Source: JAMBLL01 sp036985935 (GTDB lineage Bacteria; Actinomycetota; Acidimicrobiia; Spongiisociales; UBA5794). From it: a stretch of DNA of 15,759 bases. The first letter of the stretch is position 1; the number at the start of each line of letters is the position of its first letter. The stretch lies in assembly GCA_036985935.1 (NCBI GenBank), contig BTQP01000029.1, positions 1 through 15,759 of the forward strand, read 5' to 3'. This document shows positions 1 to 8,030 of this stretch, piece after piece. The position numbers and the translations under genes are program-made. The notes under the pieces are model-generated. The model worked only from the letters and a program-made list of their open reading frames with translations, was not told the origin of the DNA and did not search any database.

Positions 1-1176
1 CTGCAGTTCAACTTGCCGGGACCGATCGCGTTCTTCCCGCAGTTGCTGGCGAGTGCCGCGTACATTCCGGCGAACCCGGCTACGTTCCCCGAAGGGGAGC
101 TGAACATCTTCCCGACACCGCCGCTCACCGGAACAGGACCGTGGATCGTCACGGATATCGTTGCTGACGAAACGATGACGCTCGAGCCAAATCCGAACTA
201 CTACGGCGAAGCGCCAGGCGTTGACAAGATCATCGTCCGACAATTCGCAGACCCACAGTCGATGGCTCTGGCAGTCCAGAGCGGCGAGATCGATGTGGCG
301 TGGCGGATTCTGGGAGCAGAATTGGCGACCGAGCTCGGCGACGTTGACGGTTTGAATTCCGTCGTAGTGCCGGCCGGCCCGATTCGCTATCTGATCATCA
401 ACCACAATCTCGAGCCGACAAACGACCCGAACGTGCGTAAGGCCATCGCTTCTGTGATCGACCGTGATGAACTCGCAGACGTGATCTTCGGCGGAGCGGT
501 TGACCCGCTCTACTCTCAGGTGCCGCCAGGCTTCCTGGGAGCCAACGAGGCCTTCGATGATCTCTACGCATCGCCGGATCTCGACGAAGCACGTGCGTTC
601 CTCGAAGCAGCCGGTTACTCGGAAGACAACAAGCTTGTTCTTCCCGTCTGGTATCCACCGGAGCACTACGGCGCAACGACGGCTGATGGAGTGTTGCTTA
701 TCGTGCAGCAGCTCGAGGCGACCGGCATGATCGAGGTCGAAATCGCAGCCGTCGAGTGGGGCACCTACATCGGCGCCGTTGTCGGCGGCGAGGATTACCC
801 GGTATCCGTACTGGGCTGGTTCTTCGACTTCCCGGATCCGGAGAACTATCTCCAGCCATTCATCGAGAACGGTGGCATCGGAACGATGGTCACACAGAAG
901 GATGGATCCCTCACACCTGGTATCAGTCAGGCATTGCTTGATCTGCTCGCAGCTTCACGCCTCGAGACAGATCCGGATGCTCGTGCAGCAATCCTTGGAG
1001 AACTCCAGGATGTGTACGCAGACGAGGTTGTGACGGTTCCGTTGTGGATCGAACCGGAGTTCATCGTGTATCGCGATGGCATCTGCGGAGACGACAGTCT
1101 GCCGAACGCAGCGTCGCTCAACATCGGGGCCACGATGGAGTTCGTGTACTCCGTGCTCAGCACCGACGGAAACTAG
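1..1176 (+). CDS. ABC transporter substrate-binding protein, family 5 (peptide/nickel type), 5'-truncated
   Basis: This is the extracytoplasmic receptor of a DppABCDF-like importer. The reading frame is open from the first base of the window, so the N-terminus, including any signal peptide or lipobox, lies outside it; about 391 residues remain of a family that usually has 500-600. Family-5 features are visible: a TGTGPW segment followed by a LEPNPNYYGE block, then DVAW, a YLIINHN strand, the VRKAIASVIDRDEL helix that is highly conserved in SBP_bac_5, and a late GWFFDFPDPENYL segment. The last of these lines the ligand region in relatives. It is followed by a hairpin and then by two permeases and two ATPases on the same strand, as expected for the complete importer. 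The ligand cannot be told from sequence; peptides, opines, nickel and glycosides are all known in this family. Confidence in the family is very high. Confidence 0.93.
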   Translation: MQFNLPGPIAFFPQLLASAAYIPANPATFPEGELNIFPTPPLTGTGPWIVTDIVADETMTLEPNPNYYGEAPGVDKIIVRQFADPQSMALAVQSGEIDVAWRILGAELATELGDVDGLNSVVVPAGPIRYLIINHNLEPTNDPNVRKAIASVIDRDELADVIFGGAVDPLYSQVPPGFLGANEAFDDLYASPDLDEARAFLEAAGYSEDNKLVLPVWYPPEHYGATTADGVLLIVQQLEATGMIEVEIAAVEWGTYIGAVVGGEDYPVSVLGWFFDFPDPENYLQPFIENGGIGTMVTQKDGSLTPGISQALLDLLAASRLETDPDARAAILGELQDVYADEVVTVPLWIEPEFIVYRDGICGDDSLPNAASLNIGATMEFVYSVLSTDGN

Positions 1177-1192
1177 GTCGTCGAACGTGCGT

Positions 1193-1230
1193 GAAACTTG
1201 GGGGAAGGCTCCGGCCCTCCCCCAAGTTTC
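1193..1230 (+). terminator. Intercistronic hairpin after the binding-protein gene (partial terminator or mRNA-stability element)
   Basis: Two 16-base arms (1193-1208 and 1215-1230) pair with a single mismatch around a 6-base loop; the left arm starts GAAACTTGGGGGA. The stem begins 17 bases after the stop codon. There is no run of T after the stem, so full termination is doubtful. In binding-protein-dependent transporter operons such a hairpin commonly protects the upstream mRNA and lowers permease expression. That role is inferred here. Confidence 0.7.
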
Positions 1231-1271
1231 CTAATGCTCATTTCGTTCGACACGCACATTGACGGGACACC

Positions 1272-2363
1272 ATGCATCCACTGCTCTTGACGTTCCTGAT
1301 CTTCGGAATACCCGCGGCGATCGGGCTGGTGTGGGTTTTCGTGACAGGAAGTCCTGGACTTCGCTCGTACATCACGACACGGGTGCTGCTGACGATCCCG
1401 ATGATCCTGATACTGGCGACCGTCGTCTTCTTCGTGATGCGGGTCCTCCCAGGCGATCCGATCGACTCAACACTTGGGCCGAAGGGCACTGCTGAGATCA
1501 AGGAGCGGTTCGCCGAGCAACACGGGCTGAACGATCCAATCCTTGTTCAGTATGGCCGGTTCATCGGGGATATCTTCACGCTCGATTTCGGCAATTCCCT
1601 CATTCAGTCTCAGCGACCGATCGTCGACGAACTCGGCGAGCGATTACCCGCGACACTCGAAATGGTGATTCCTGCAGCCGCACTTGCGCTAGGAATAGGC
1701 GTGTTCTTCGGGACGAGGGCGGGTGTGCGCCGCAAGAGCGCGACCGACTACGGATCGCGAATTTTCAGCGTGATGATCTACGCGATGCCGATTTTCTGGC
1801 TCGGTCTTCTGTTCCAGTTGATATTTGGCGTGTGGCTCGGCTGGACGCCGATAGCTGGCAGAATTGATCCTCAGATTCCGCTTGAGCGCGTCACGAACAT
1901 GCTCGTGATCGATTCGATCATCTCTGGGAACTGGGCCGCGCTGCGCAGCGTGCTTTCCCATCTCATCTTGCCAACCCTGACTCTCGGACTCGTTCTCTCG
2001 GGCGCGTTCCTTCGTCTAACACGGATAAACGTCATCGAGACACAACAAGAAGATTACGTTGCAGCCGCCCGCGCCCGCGGCGTCAACCAAGCGACCATCA
2101 CGCGTCGCTACTCCCTCAAGAATGCGATGATTCCCGTGATTACCTTGATCGGTCTCTACGTCGCGATTCTGCTGGCAGGTGCGGTCCTCACCGAAACAGT
2201 TTTCGCGTGGCCCGGAATGGGCCGGTATCTCATTCAACGCATCTTGTCGCGCGACTTCACCGCTGTTCAAAGCGTCATCGTGTTCTTCGCCCTCTTCGTT
2301 GCGGTTATCAGCCTGGCCGTTGACATCTTGTATTCGGTCCTCGACCCGCGCGTCCGCTACTGA
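1272..2363 (+). CDS. dppB: ABC transporter permease, DppB/OppB family
   Basis: This is an integral-membrane subunit forming half of the channel with the DppC-like protein. Family marks include a membrane segment ending in RVLPGDP (residues 57-63), GLNDPILVQYGRF, the DFGNSL loop, and a cytoplasmic EAA-type coupling loop at about 260-288 (DYVAAARARG, then NAMIP). The C-terminal ETVFAWPGMGRYL and a terminal DPRVRY are also present. The chosen ATG is the first in frame after an upstream stop and gives 363 residues, with an additional hydrophobic segment at residues 4-24 before the usual first helix. Starts at GTG 1329 or 1341 would remove that segment and give an N-terminus closer to ordinary DppB, so the start is uncertain. 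The stop codon shares one base with the next start (TGATG), which implies translational coupling. The symbol denotes the family only; the substrate is unknown. Confidence 0.92.
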   Translation: MHPLLLTFLIFGIPAAIGLVWVFVTGSPGLRSYITTRVLLTIPMILILATVVFFVMRVLPGDPIDSTLGPKGTAEIKERFAEQHGLNDPILVQYGRFIGDIFTLDFGNSLIQSQRPIVDELGERLPATLEMVIPAAALALGIGVFFGTRAGVRRKSATDYGSRIFSVMIYAMPIFWLGLLFQLIFGVWLGWTPIAGRIDPQIPLERVTNMLVIDSIISGNWAALRSVLSHLILPTLTLGLVLSGAFLRLTRINVIETQQEDYVAAARARGVNQATITRRYSLKNAMIPVITLIGLYVAILLAGAVLTETVFAWPGMGRYLIQRILSRDFTAVQSVIVFFALFVAVISLAVDILYSVLDPRVRY

Positions 2364-3673
2364 TGTCAGGACCTGCCAACACCGAGATACCCGATCCCTT
2401 CGACTCGAACCAATCCGAAGTTGGCGAGGATGCGGAGGCGATCCAGGAACAGTGGCAGATCGATCTGGAACAGGTCGGTTTGCTGCGGCGGCTCCTCAAC
2501 GGGCGAAAGTGGTACGGGGTCGATTGGTGGATGGTCGTGATCTCCTCGGTCATGGTCTCATTCTTTATCGTCATTGCGTTCTTTCCGGGACTCCTGGCAC
2601 CCCACGACCCGCTGGAGCAGGTCGGGCCCCGGTTTCTGCCACCTGGGGAGGTTCCTGATTCCGAGGTCCTCATACTGCGAGCAGATTCACCGATCGAGTC
2701 GCTGGAAGACCTCGCGGGCGTGGGTCGAGTCCCGACGGCCGTTGTGCAGGGAGCTCCATCGAGTGAAGACATTCGCTCGGAAGCCAAACGGATAACTGAA
2801 GAGCTCGATGCGTCGGGATCTGACGACCGGGTTCGGTTGAAGATCGTCCGACTCGATACGCTCGAGGAAGTTCTGGATGCGGTCGACTCCGCCGAGGTCG
2901 AACTCGGCGTCGGTTCGTCTCAGCAACTCGAAACGTTGATGGATGAGTATCCCGATCTGGTCATCGCTGGCCAGATCACGGGGGAAAAGGGCGGCCAATC
3001 GTTCCTGCTCGGAACAAATCAGATCGGTCAGGATGTGTTGAGCCGATTGAGCTGGGGTGCAAGGATCGCATTGACGATCGGTTTCAGCGCATCGCTGTTC
3101 TCGTTGTTCATCGGGGTTCCCCTGGGCCTACTTGCTGGATTCACGGGAGGAAAGTTCGATCGAACATTGACCCTCGTGATGGACAGCCTGTACGCGTTCC
3201 CTGGTCTGATACTCGCGATCGCGATCGCAGCCGTCCTCGGCCCGAGCATCGTCAACGTCATCGTCGCGATCGCCGTGCTGTACATCCCGACGTACTATCG
3301 AATAGTCAGAGGTCAGACATTGTCGACGAAGGAGAGTCTCCACGTCGAGGCTGCGCGTAGTATCGGTGCGAAAAAGACGTCGATCATGGGACGGTACATC
3401 TTCCCGCTTATCGTTCCCTCGGTGGCGATCATCTTTTCGGTCAACATCGCCGATGCCATCCTCACCGGTGCCGCTCTCAGTTTCCTCGGTCTCGGTCTGC
3501 CGCCGACCACGCCTGACTGGGGCATCGATCTTGCAAGAGGGCAGGAGTTCATCCAACGTGCGTGGTGGCTCATCACATTCCCCGGAATCGCCGTCATGCT
3601 TGTCGTGCTGGCTTTCACGATGCTCGGCGAGGGTCTCACGGAGATCTTCAATCCGAAGCTGAGGAAACAGTGA
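2363..3673 (+). CDS. dppC: ABC transporter permease, DppC/OppC family, with a large extracytoplasmic insertion
   Basis: This is the second channel subunit. After a polar N-terminus of about 55 residues comes one membrane segment (56-78), then APHDPLEQ. The canonical continuation, normally only 15-30 residues away, is LGTNQIGQDVLSRL, here at 216-229. Five further membrane segments follow, with the EAA coupling loop at 328-348 (VEAARSIGAKK, then GRYIFP) and the late SFLGLGLPPTTPDWG motif. Length is 436 residues against about 280-320 for the family. The excess is mainly residues 97-212, which resemble one lobe of a periplasmic binding protein and are listed separately. Reading frame and codon style stay continuous across the insertion, so it does not look like a frameshift artefact. 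The start overlaps the dppB-like stop, and the stop overlaps the next gene's GTG. Confidence 0.92.
   Translation: MSGPANTEIPDPFDSNQSEVGEDAEAIQEQWQIDLEQVGLLRRLLNGRKWYGVDWWMVVISSVMVSFFIVIAFFPGLLAPHDPLEQVGPRFLPPGEVPDSEVLILRADSPIESLEDLAGVGRVPTAVVQGAPSSEDIRSEAKRITEELDASGSDDRVRLKIVRLDTLEEVLDAVDSAEVELGVGSSQQLETLMDEYPDLVIAGQITGEKGGQSFLLGTNQIGQDVLSRLSWGARIALTIGFSASLFSLFIGVPLGLLAGFTGGKFDRTLTLVMDSLYAFPGLILAIAIAAVLGPSIVNVIVAIAVLYIPTYYRIVRGQTLSTKESLHVEAARSIGAKKTSIMGRYIFPLIVPSVAIIFSVNIADAILTGAALSFLGLGLPPTTPDWGIDLARGQEFIQRAWWLITFPGIAVMLVVLAFTMLGEGLTEIFNPKLRKQ
2651..2998 (+). other. Inserted binding-protein-like domain within the DppC-like permease
   Basis: Residues 97-212 of the permease lie between membrane segment 1 and the LGTNQIGQDVLSRL motif, so they should face outside. 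The pattern resembles lobe 2 of type-II periplasmic binding proteins: a hydrophobic strand VLILRADSPI, then SLEDLAG, a VPTAVVQG strand, a long charged helix region, LDTLEEVLDAVDSAEVELGVG (resembling the 'sGevDavv' segment), a helix and a returning strand DLVIAGQ. Only one lobe is evident, so it probably cannot close on a ligand like a full receptor. The resemblance is by eye. Confidence 0.6.
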
Positions 3674-4668
3674 GCTCCGAGATCCTCTACTCGGTGCAGC
3701 ATCTCGACGTTGACTACAGCACGCGCATTGGCGATGTGCGTGCCGTCGATGACGTGTCGCTCGATATTCGCACAGGAGAGATCCTTGGACTCGTCGGCGA
3801 GTCCGGTTGTGGAAAGTCGACACTGGGCAAGGCCATGATGCGCACGATCACCGTACCCGGGCACATCACGGGTGGTCAGCTCGTGTTCGAAGACATCTAC
3901 CTCATGAGCCTGACCGAGAAGCAGATGAGTCATATTCGCGGGAACAAGATCGGCATGGTCTTTCAGGATCCGATGACGTCTCTCAATCCACTGATGCGGA
4001 TCGCCGATCACCTGACCGAGGCGATCCGGGTTCACAACAAGGACATGTCGAAACAGGACGCCCGTGACAGGGCAATGGAAATGGTGAAGGAACTCGGCAT
4101 CCGCGTCGAGCGTATCGATGACTACCCGCACCAATTCTCTGGCGGAATGCGCCAGAGAATCATGATCGCTCTTGTACTCGCCCTGAACGCATCTCTCGTG
4201 ATCGCAGACGAGCCGACGACGGCACTCGATGTCATCGTCGAGGCACAGTTCCTCGATGTACTCAGAGATCTCCAGCAAGAATTCAACCTAACCATCTTGT
4301 TGATCACTCACAACATCGGGGTCGTCGCCGAGATCGCCGATCGGGTCGCAGTGATGTATGCGGGCAAGATGGTTGAGATAGCGCCGGTCGAGTCCCTGTT
4401 CGCCGACACGAAACATCCGTATACGAGGGGCCTGCTCAAGTCTGTCCCGAACATCGACGTAGACAACCAGGATCTCTACAAGATGAAGGGCGCACCTCCG
4501 AATCTCGTAGCACCACCGTCAGGTTGCCGATTCCATCCTCGTTGTCCGTACGCCGTTGCTTTGTGCTCGCGTGAGCTGCCAGAGCTGATGTCGGTAGGTG
4601 AGGATCATCAGGCCGCGTGCTGGATCTACTCGGATCGCGATGACCGACCGAGGGACGAGACGGAATGA
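3670..4668 (+). CDS. dppD: ABC transporter ATP-binding protein, DppD/OppD family
   Basis: This is a cytoplasmic nucleotide-binding subunit that powers the importer with its DppF-like partner. All ATPase motifs are present: Walker A GESGCGKST (43-51), Q-loop FQDP (Q99), signature FSGGMRQR (156-163), Walker B LVIADEP with E181, D-loop TALD, and H-loop H214. The C-terminal oligopeptide-transporter extension starts at HPYTRGLL and has cysteines at 286, 292, 299 and 317, the arrangement proposed or shown to hold an iron-sulphur cluster in related proteins. The GTG at 3670 is chosen because GAGGA lies about 5 bases upstream and the start overlaps the permease stop by 4 bases (GTGA). An in-frame extension back to 3562 would lie entirely inside dppC and is rejected. 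The product is 332 residues, normal for the family. Confidence 0.93.
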   Translation: MSSEILYSVQHLDVDYSTRIGDVRAVDDVSLDIRTGEILGLVGESGCGKSTLGKAMMRTITVPGHITGGQLVFEDIYLMSLTEKQMSHIRGNKIGMVFQDPMTSLNPLMRIADHLTEAIRVHNKDMSKQDARDRAMEMVKELGIRVERIDDYPHQFSGGMRQRIMIALVLALNASLVIADEPTTALDVIVEAQFLDVLRDLQQEFNLTILLITHNIGVVAEIADRVAVMYAGKMVEIAPVESLFADTKHPYTRGLLKSVPNIDVDNQDLYKMKGAPPNLVAPPSGCRFHPRCPYAVALCSRELPELMSVGEDHQAACWIYSDRDDRPRDETE

Positions 4669-5708
4669 CCGATCAGAATCCACTCGTCAAACTCGATCAC
4701 GTGGACAAGTTCTTTCCCGTGCCGGCTGGCTTCCTTCAAAGCATCATGCCCGGGGGCGAAAGACCCGCCGTGCGTGCCGTCGATGACGTTTCCTTCGAAA
4801 TCAAACGCGGAGAGGTCCTCGGACTGGCAGGTGAGAGCGGATCGGGTAAGTCCACCGTCGGGCGGCTTGTGCTTCGCCTTCTTGATCCGACGAGCGGGAC
4901 GGTCTCTTTCGACGGCGTCGATCTTGCTTCATTGAAGTCCGAGCAGATGAGAAAGACACGAAGCAGGATGCAGGTTGTGTTCCAGGATCCGCTGGCTTCA
5001 CTCAACCCGCGTATGACAATTGGCAAAGCCGTTGAGCACCCTGCCCGGATCCACCTGGCCGAGCTCTCAACGCAACAGAGACGCGAGGCGGTGTACGAAG
5101 TGTTCGGCGCCGTTGGGCTCGACCCTCCCAAGTACTTCTACGACAAATACCCGCATCAGATCAGTGGTGGTCAACGGCAACGGGTGGTGATCGCCCGTGC
5201 GCTCATCACCCGACCCGATCTCATCGTTGCCGATGAGCCCATCGCGATGGCGGATGTTTCGGTTCAGGCGCTGCTGCTCGACCTGATGATGCGCCTGAAG
5301 ACCGAGTTCAATCTCACATATCTGTTCATCACACACGATCTCGCGACCACCAAGTATCTGTGCGACCGTCTCGCTGTCATGTACCTGGGAAAGATCGTAG
5401 AGATCGGCGATCTGAGAGACATATTTACGAATCCACAGCACCCCTACACGCGTGCCCTCATGGCTGCGGTACCAGTTCCAGATCCCAGACACAGAAGGAC
5501 CGAGCCGTTGCCCCAGGGCGAGATCCCGAACCCGATCAATCCTCCCACGGGTTGCCACTACCATCCTCGCTGCCCGATCGCACAAAAGGGAGTCTGCGAC
5601 GTCATTGAGCCGGAACTGTTGCCATACGAAGGCGGCAGTCGCACCGTCTCGTGTCACCTTCGCACAGGCGGATACCAGGATCTCGATCCCGAGCGAATAG
5701 CGACTTGA
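4665..5708 (+). CDS. dppF: ABC transporter ATP-binding protein, DppF/OppF family
   Basis: This is the second ATPase of the importer. Motifs: Walker A GESGSGKST (56-64), Q-loop Q107 (FQDP), signature ISGGQRQR (166-173), Walker B LIVADEP with E191, H-loop H224, then the HPYTRALM extension and four cysteines (297, 303, 311, 330). An insertion FLQSIMPGGERPA near residues 23-35 is typical of the DppF side of the pair. The D-loop reads AMAD instead of the usual SALD, an oddity that leaves the catalytic residues intact. The start overlaps the dppD-like stop in an ATGA junction. The product is 347 residues, normal for the family. It is the last gene of the transporter block; a gap of 102 bases follows. 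Confidence 0.93.
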   Translation: MTDQNPLVKLDHVDKFFPVPAGFLQSIMPGGERPAVRAVDDVSFEIKRGEVLGLAGESGSGKSTVGRLVLRLLDPTSGTVSFDGVDLASLKSEQMRKTRSRMQVVFQDPLASLNPRMTIGKAVEHPARIHLAELSTQQRREAVYEVFGAVGLDPPKYFYDKYPHQISGGQRQRVVIARALITRPDLIVADEPIAMADVSVQALLLDLMMRLKTEFNLTYLFITHDLATTKYLCDRLAVMYLGKIVEIGDLRDIFTNPQHPYTRALMAAVPVPDPRHRRTEPLPQGEIPNPINPPTGCHYHPRCPIAQKGVCDVIEPELLPYEGGSRTVSCHLRTGGYQDLDPERIAT

Positions 5709-5744
5709 GGTCGGGGAGGTTCCGCAATGGTGCCATCGTCGCCG

Positions 5745-5774
5745 CTGAGTCGGCTGCGGGATCGGGCCTACAAT
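5745..5774 (+). promoter_or_regulatory. Candidate promoter for the ligase-SDR-dehydrogenase genes
   Basis: A good -10 match, TACAAT (5769-5774), lies 36 bases before the ligase start. A weak -35 candidate, CTGAGT (5745-5750), sits 18 bases upstream of it. The gap of 102 bases after the transporter block would allow an independent promoter. This is by eye only and the -35 element is poor. Confidence 0.35.
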
Positions 5775-5810
5775 CGTCGTTACGAGCTGAACTGATCTGA
5801 GGGTGACCGG

Positions 5811-7190
5811 ATGTCGGAGGTTCGCGGAAAATTGGATATCGAGTCGCTTGGCGCCCTGGTTGGTGCCGGCGACATTGATACCGTCATCGTCGGATTCACT
5901 GATCACTATGGACGCGTTCACGGCAAACGGGTCGATGGTTCGTTCTTCGTCGAGGAAGTCGCTGCTGCTGGAACTCATGGATGCGACTACCTCCTGGCGG
6001 TTGACATGGATATGGAACCCGTAGCGGGGTACCGGTATGCGAGTTGGGAGCTTGGTTACGGCGACTTCCACATGGTGCCGGATATGGCGACGTTGCGGGT
6101 TGCGAGCTGGCTTCCCTCTACGGCCATTGTCCTGTGCGACCTTGTCGACACCGAAACCCATGAGTTCGTGTCCGTTGCGCCGCGCTCGATCTTGCGACGC
6201 CAGATCGACAAACTGGCGTCGCTCGGGTTCACGGCCAAAGCAGCATCGGAGTTGGAGTACTACCTGTATGAAGAGTCGTATCGCGAGGCCGCACAAAAGG
6301 GTTTCAGCGATCTGACATCGGTGGGGTGGTACAGCGAGGACTATCACCTGATGCAGGGGGCACGCGAGGAGTTCTTCAACGGTGCGGTCCGCAGGCATCT
6401 TTCAGCCTCGGGCATTCCGGTCGAGAATTCAAAGGGAGAATTCGGCAGAGGTCAACACGAGATGAACATTCGGTACGCAGACGTACTGGAGATGGCTGAT
6501 CGTCACACAATCATGAAGCTGCTGATGAAGGATGTCGCGGATGGTCTGGGTGTGAGCGCCACGTTCATGGCGAAACCCGAGACCGACCAGGCCGGGTCGA
6601 GCTGTCACATCCATCTGAGCCTGTGGAGCGACGGAGCGAACGCGTTCGCTGGCGACATCAACCTTGGCGACATCCGGTGTTCCCCTGCCTTCTCAGGGTT
6701 TCTGGCGGGTTGGATGGATAAGATCGAACAGCTCATGCCCCTGTTTGCCCCGACCATCAACTCCTACAAGCGGTATCAAGAGGCGTCATGGGCACCGACG
6801 AATATCGCGTGGAGTTATGACAACAGGACCGCAGGTTTCAGGGTCGTTGGTGCCGGACCGAGTCTACGAATCGAGTGCAGGGTTCCAGGTGCCGACGTCA
6901 ACCCGTACCTCGTCTATGCAGGCTCGATCGCAGCAGGCATCGATGGGATCGTCAACGAAACGGATCTTCCCGAGATGTTCTCAGGTGATGTGTACGCAGC
7001 ACAGGATCTGCCAAGTGTGCCACCGACCTTGACTGCGGCCATTCCTGCGTTCGCAGAAAGTGACTTCGTTCGCTCTGCTCTGGGGCCGGATGTCCAGGAC
7101 CACTACACGCATTTCTATTCTGTAGAAGCCGCGGCGTACGACGCCGCGGTGACTGACTGGGAACGAGTCAGGTACTTCGACCGTATTTGA
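5811..7190 (+). CDS. Glutamine synthetase family protein, gamma-glutamyl-amine ligase type (PuuA/GlnA3-4-like)
   Basis: It is predicted to join the gamma-carboxyl of glutamate to an amine using ATP. The GS catalytic core is intact: ELE (147-149), GEFGRGQHEMN with E210 and E217, DQAGSSCHIHLSL with H266/H268, SYKRY (R321), NRTAGFRV (R338, R344) and RIECRVPGADVNPY (E355, R357). Thus the metal, ATP and glutamate sites look functional. The short N-terminal domain (GFTDHYGRVHGKRV) is that of the PuuA-like branch, not of housekeeping GlnA, and I see no adenylylation-type C-terminal region. At 459 residues it fits that branch. The ATG is preceded by GAGGGTGA. The SDR and aldehyde dehydrogenase behind it support a role in degrading amines (putrescine, ethanolamine or an alkylamine). 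No Puu-type oxidase or gamma-glutamyl hydrolase is in view, so the substrate is unresolved. Confidence 0.88.
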   Translation: MSEVRGKLDIESLGALVGAGDIDTVIVGFTDHYGRVHGKRVDGSFFVEEVAAAGTHGCDYLLAVDMDMEPVAGYRYASWELGYGDFHMVPDMATLRVASWLPSTAIVLCDLVDTETHEFVSVAPRSILRRQIDKLASLGFTAKAASELEYYLYEESYREAAQKGFSDLTSVGWYSEDYHLMQGAREEFFNGAVRRHLSASGIPVENSKGEFGRGQHEMNIRYADVLEMADRHTIMKLLMKDVADGLGVSATFMAKPETDQAGSSCHIHLSLWSDGANAFAGDINLGDIRCSPAFSGFLAGWMDKIEQLMPLFAPTINSYKRYQEASWAPTNIAWSYDNRTAGFRVVGAGPSLRIECRVPGADVNPYLVYAGSIAAGIDGIVNETDLPEMFSGDVYAAQDLPSVPPTLTAAIPAFAESDFVRSALGPDVQDHYTHFYSVEAAAYDAAVTDWERVRYFDRI

Positions 7191-7243
7191 CCGTGTCTAG
7201 TGGTCGTCGACGCTTCAAAAGCTCACATGAGAGGTGGTAGAGA

Positions 7244-8020
7244 ATGGACAGGTTGATGGGAAAGGTGGCGCTCATCACGGGCGCTGGTGGCGGGATCGGT
7301 CGAGAATCGGCTGTACTCTTTGCAGCCGAGGGCGCCAGCGTGGTGTGCGTCGACCTCAACGAATCGACTGCTCTCGAGACCGTTGAAATCGTGACCCAGC
7401 GAGGTGGTGACGCCGTGGCCGTCAAGGCCGATGTGTCTCGCGACGCCGACACGAAGATGATGGTCGCCGTGGCGCAAGACACGTACGGGGCCTTGCATGT
7501 GATGTTCAACAACGCAGGCATCATGCATTCAGATGATGGTGACGCTCAGAGCACGAGTGAGGCGATCTGGGACCTCACGATGAACGTCAACGCAAAGGGT
7601 GTCTTTCTCGGATGCAAACACGGCATCCCAGCGATCCGCCGCTCTGGCGGCGGATCCATAATCAACACCGCATCGTTTGTGGCACATCTCGGAGCTGCAA
7701 CCCCACAGGTCGCCTACACAGCGTCCAAAGGCGCAGTCCTGGCACTCACGCGCGAGCTAGCCGTTGTGCACGCACGCGAAGGCATCCGAATCAACGCCCT
7801 GTGCCCCGGCCCGCTGCACACAGAACTGCTCATGAAGATCCTGGACACAGACGAAAAGAGACAGCGTAGGCTCGTGCACGTGCCGATGGGGCGGTTCGGA
7901 CTTGCTGAGGAGATGGCGAAAGCTGCCCTCTTTCTTGCGTCGGAGGACGCCTCGTACGTGACAGGCACCGAATTTCTCGTCGACGGTGGCATCACGTCCG
8001 CCTATGTGACTCCGGCGTGA
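7244..8020 (+). CDS. SDR family NAD(P)-dependent oxidoreductase
   Basis: This is a classical short-chain dehydrogenase/reductase of 258 residues. Features: cofactor loop TGAGGGIG (12-19); an aspartate ending beta-2 (CVDLN, D37), which favours NAD over NADP; KADVS; NNAG (89-92); catalytic N114, S144, Y158 and K162; and the PG(P) motif after RINALCPGP. A C-terminal VDGGI motif closes the fold. It begins 53 bases after the ligase, with GAGAGGTGG upstream of the ATG, and is followed 10 bases later by the aldehyde dehydrogenase. Co-transcription with both is likely. In that setting it may oxidise an alcohol to the aldehyde taken by the next enzyme, but SDR substrates cannot be read from sequence. 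An in-frame ATG at 7256 is a less likely start. Confidence 0.88.
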   Translation: MDRLMGKVALITGAGGGIGRESAVLFAAEGASVVCVDLNESTALETVEIVTQRGGDAVAVKADVSRDADTKMMVAVAQDTYGALHVMFNNAGIMHSDDGDAQSTSEAIWDLTMNVNAKGVFLGCKHGIPAIRRSGGGSIINTASFVAHLGAATPQVAYTASKGAVLALTRELAVVHAREGIRINALCPGPLHTELLMKILDTDEKRQRRLVHVPMGRFGLAEEMAKAALFLASEDASYVTGTEFLVDGGITSAYVTPA

Positions 8021-8030
8021 GGTGGCGACG

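Noticed and set aside
3562..3669. Upstream extension of the DppD-like gene
   Set aside because: It lies wholly inside dppC and the extension has no ABC-ATPase similarity; GTG 3670 has a ribosome site and a GTGA overlap.
3313..4278. Minus-strand open frame of 321 codons
   Set aside because: It is antisense to the DppC-like and DppD-like genes and shows no domain; it is a by-product of GC-rich codon use.
5067..6398. Long open frame of 443 codons on the minus strand
   Set aside because: It lies antisense to the DppF-like and glutamine-synthetase-family genes, both with intact motifs, and its translation is low-complexity R/H/Q-rich with no recognisable domain.
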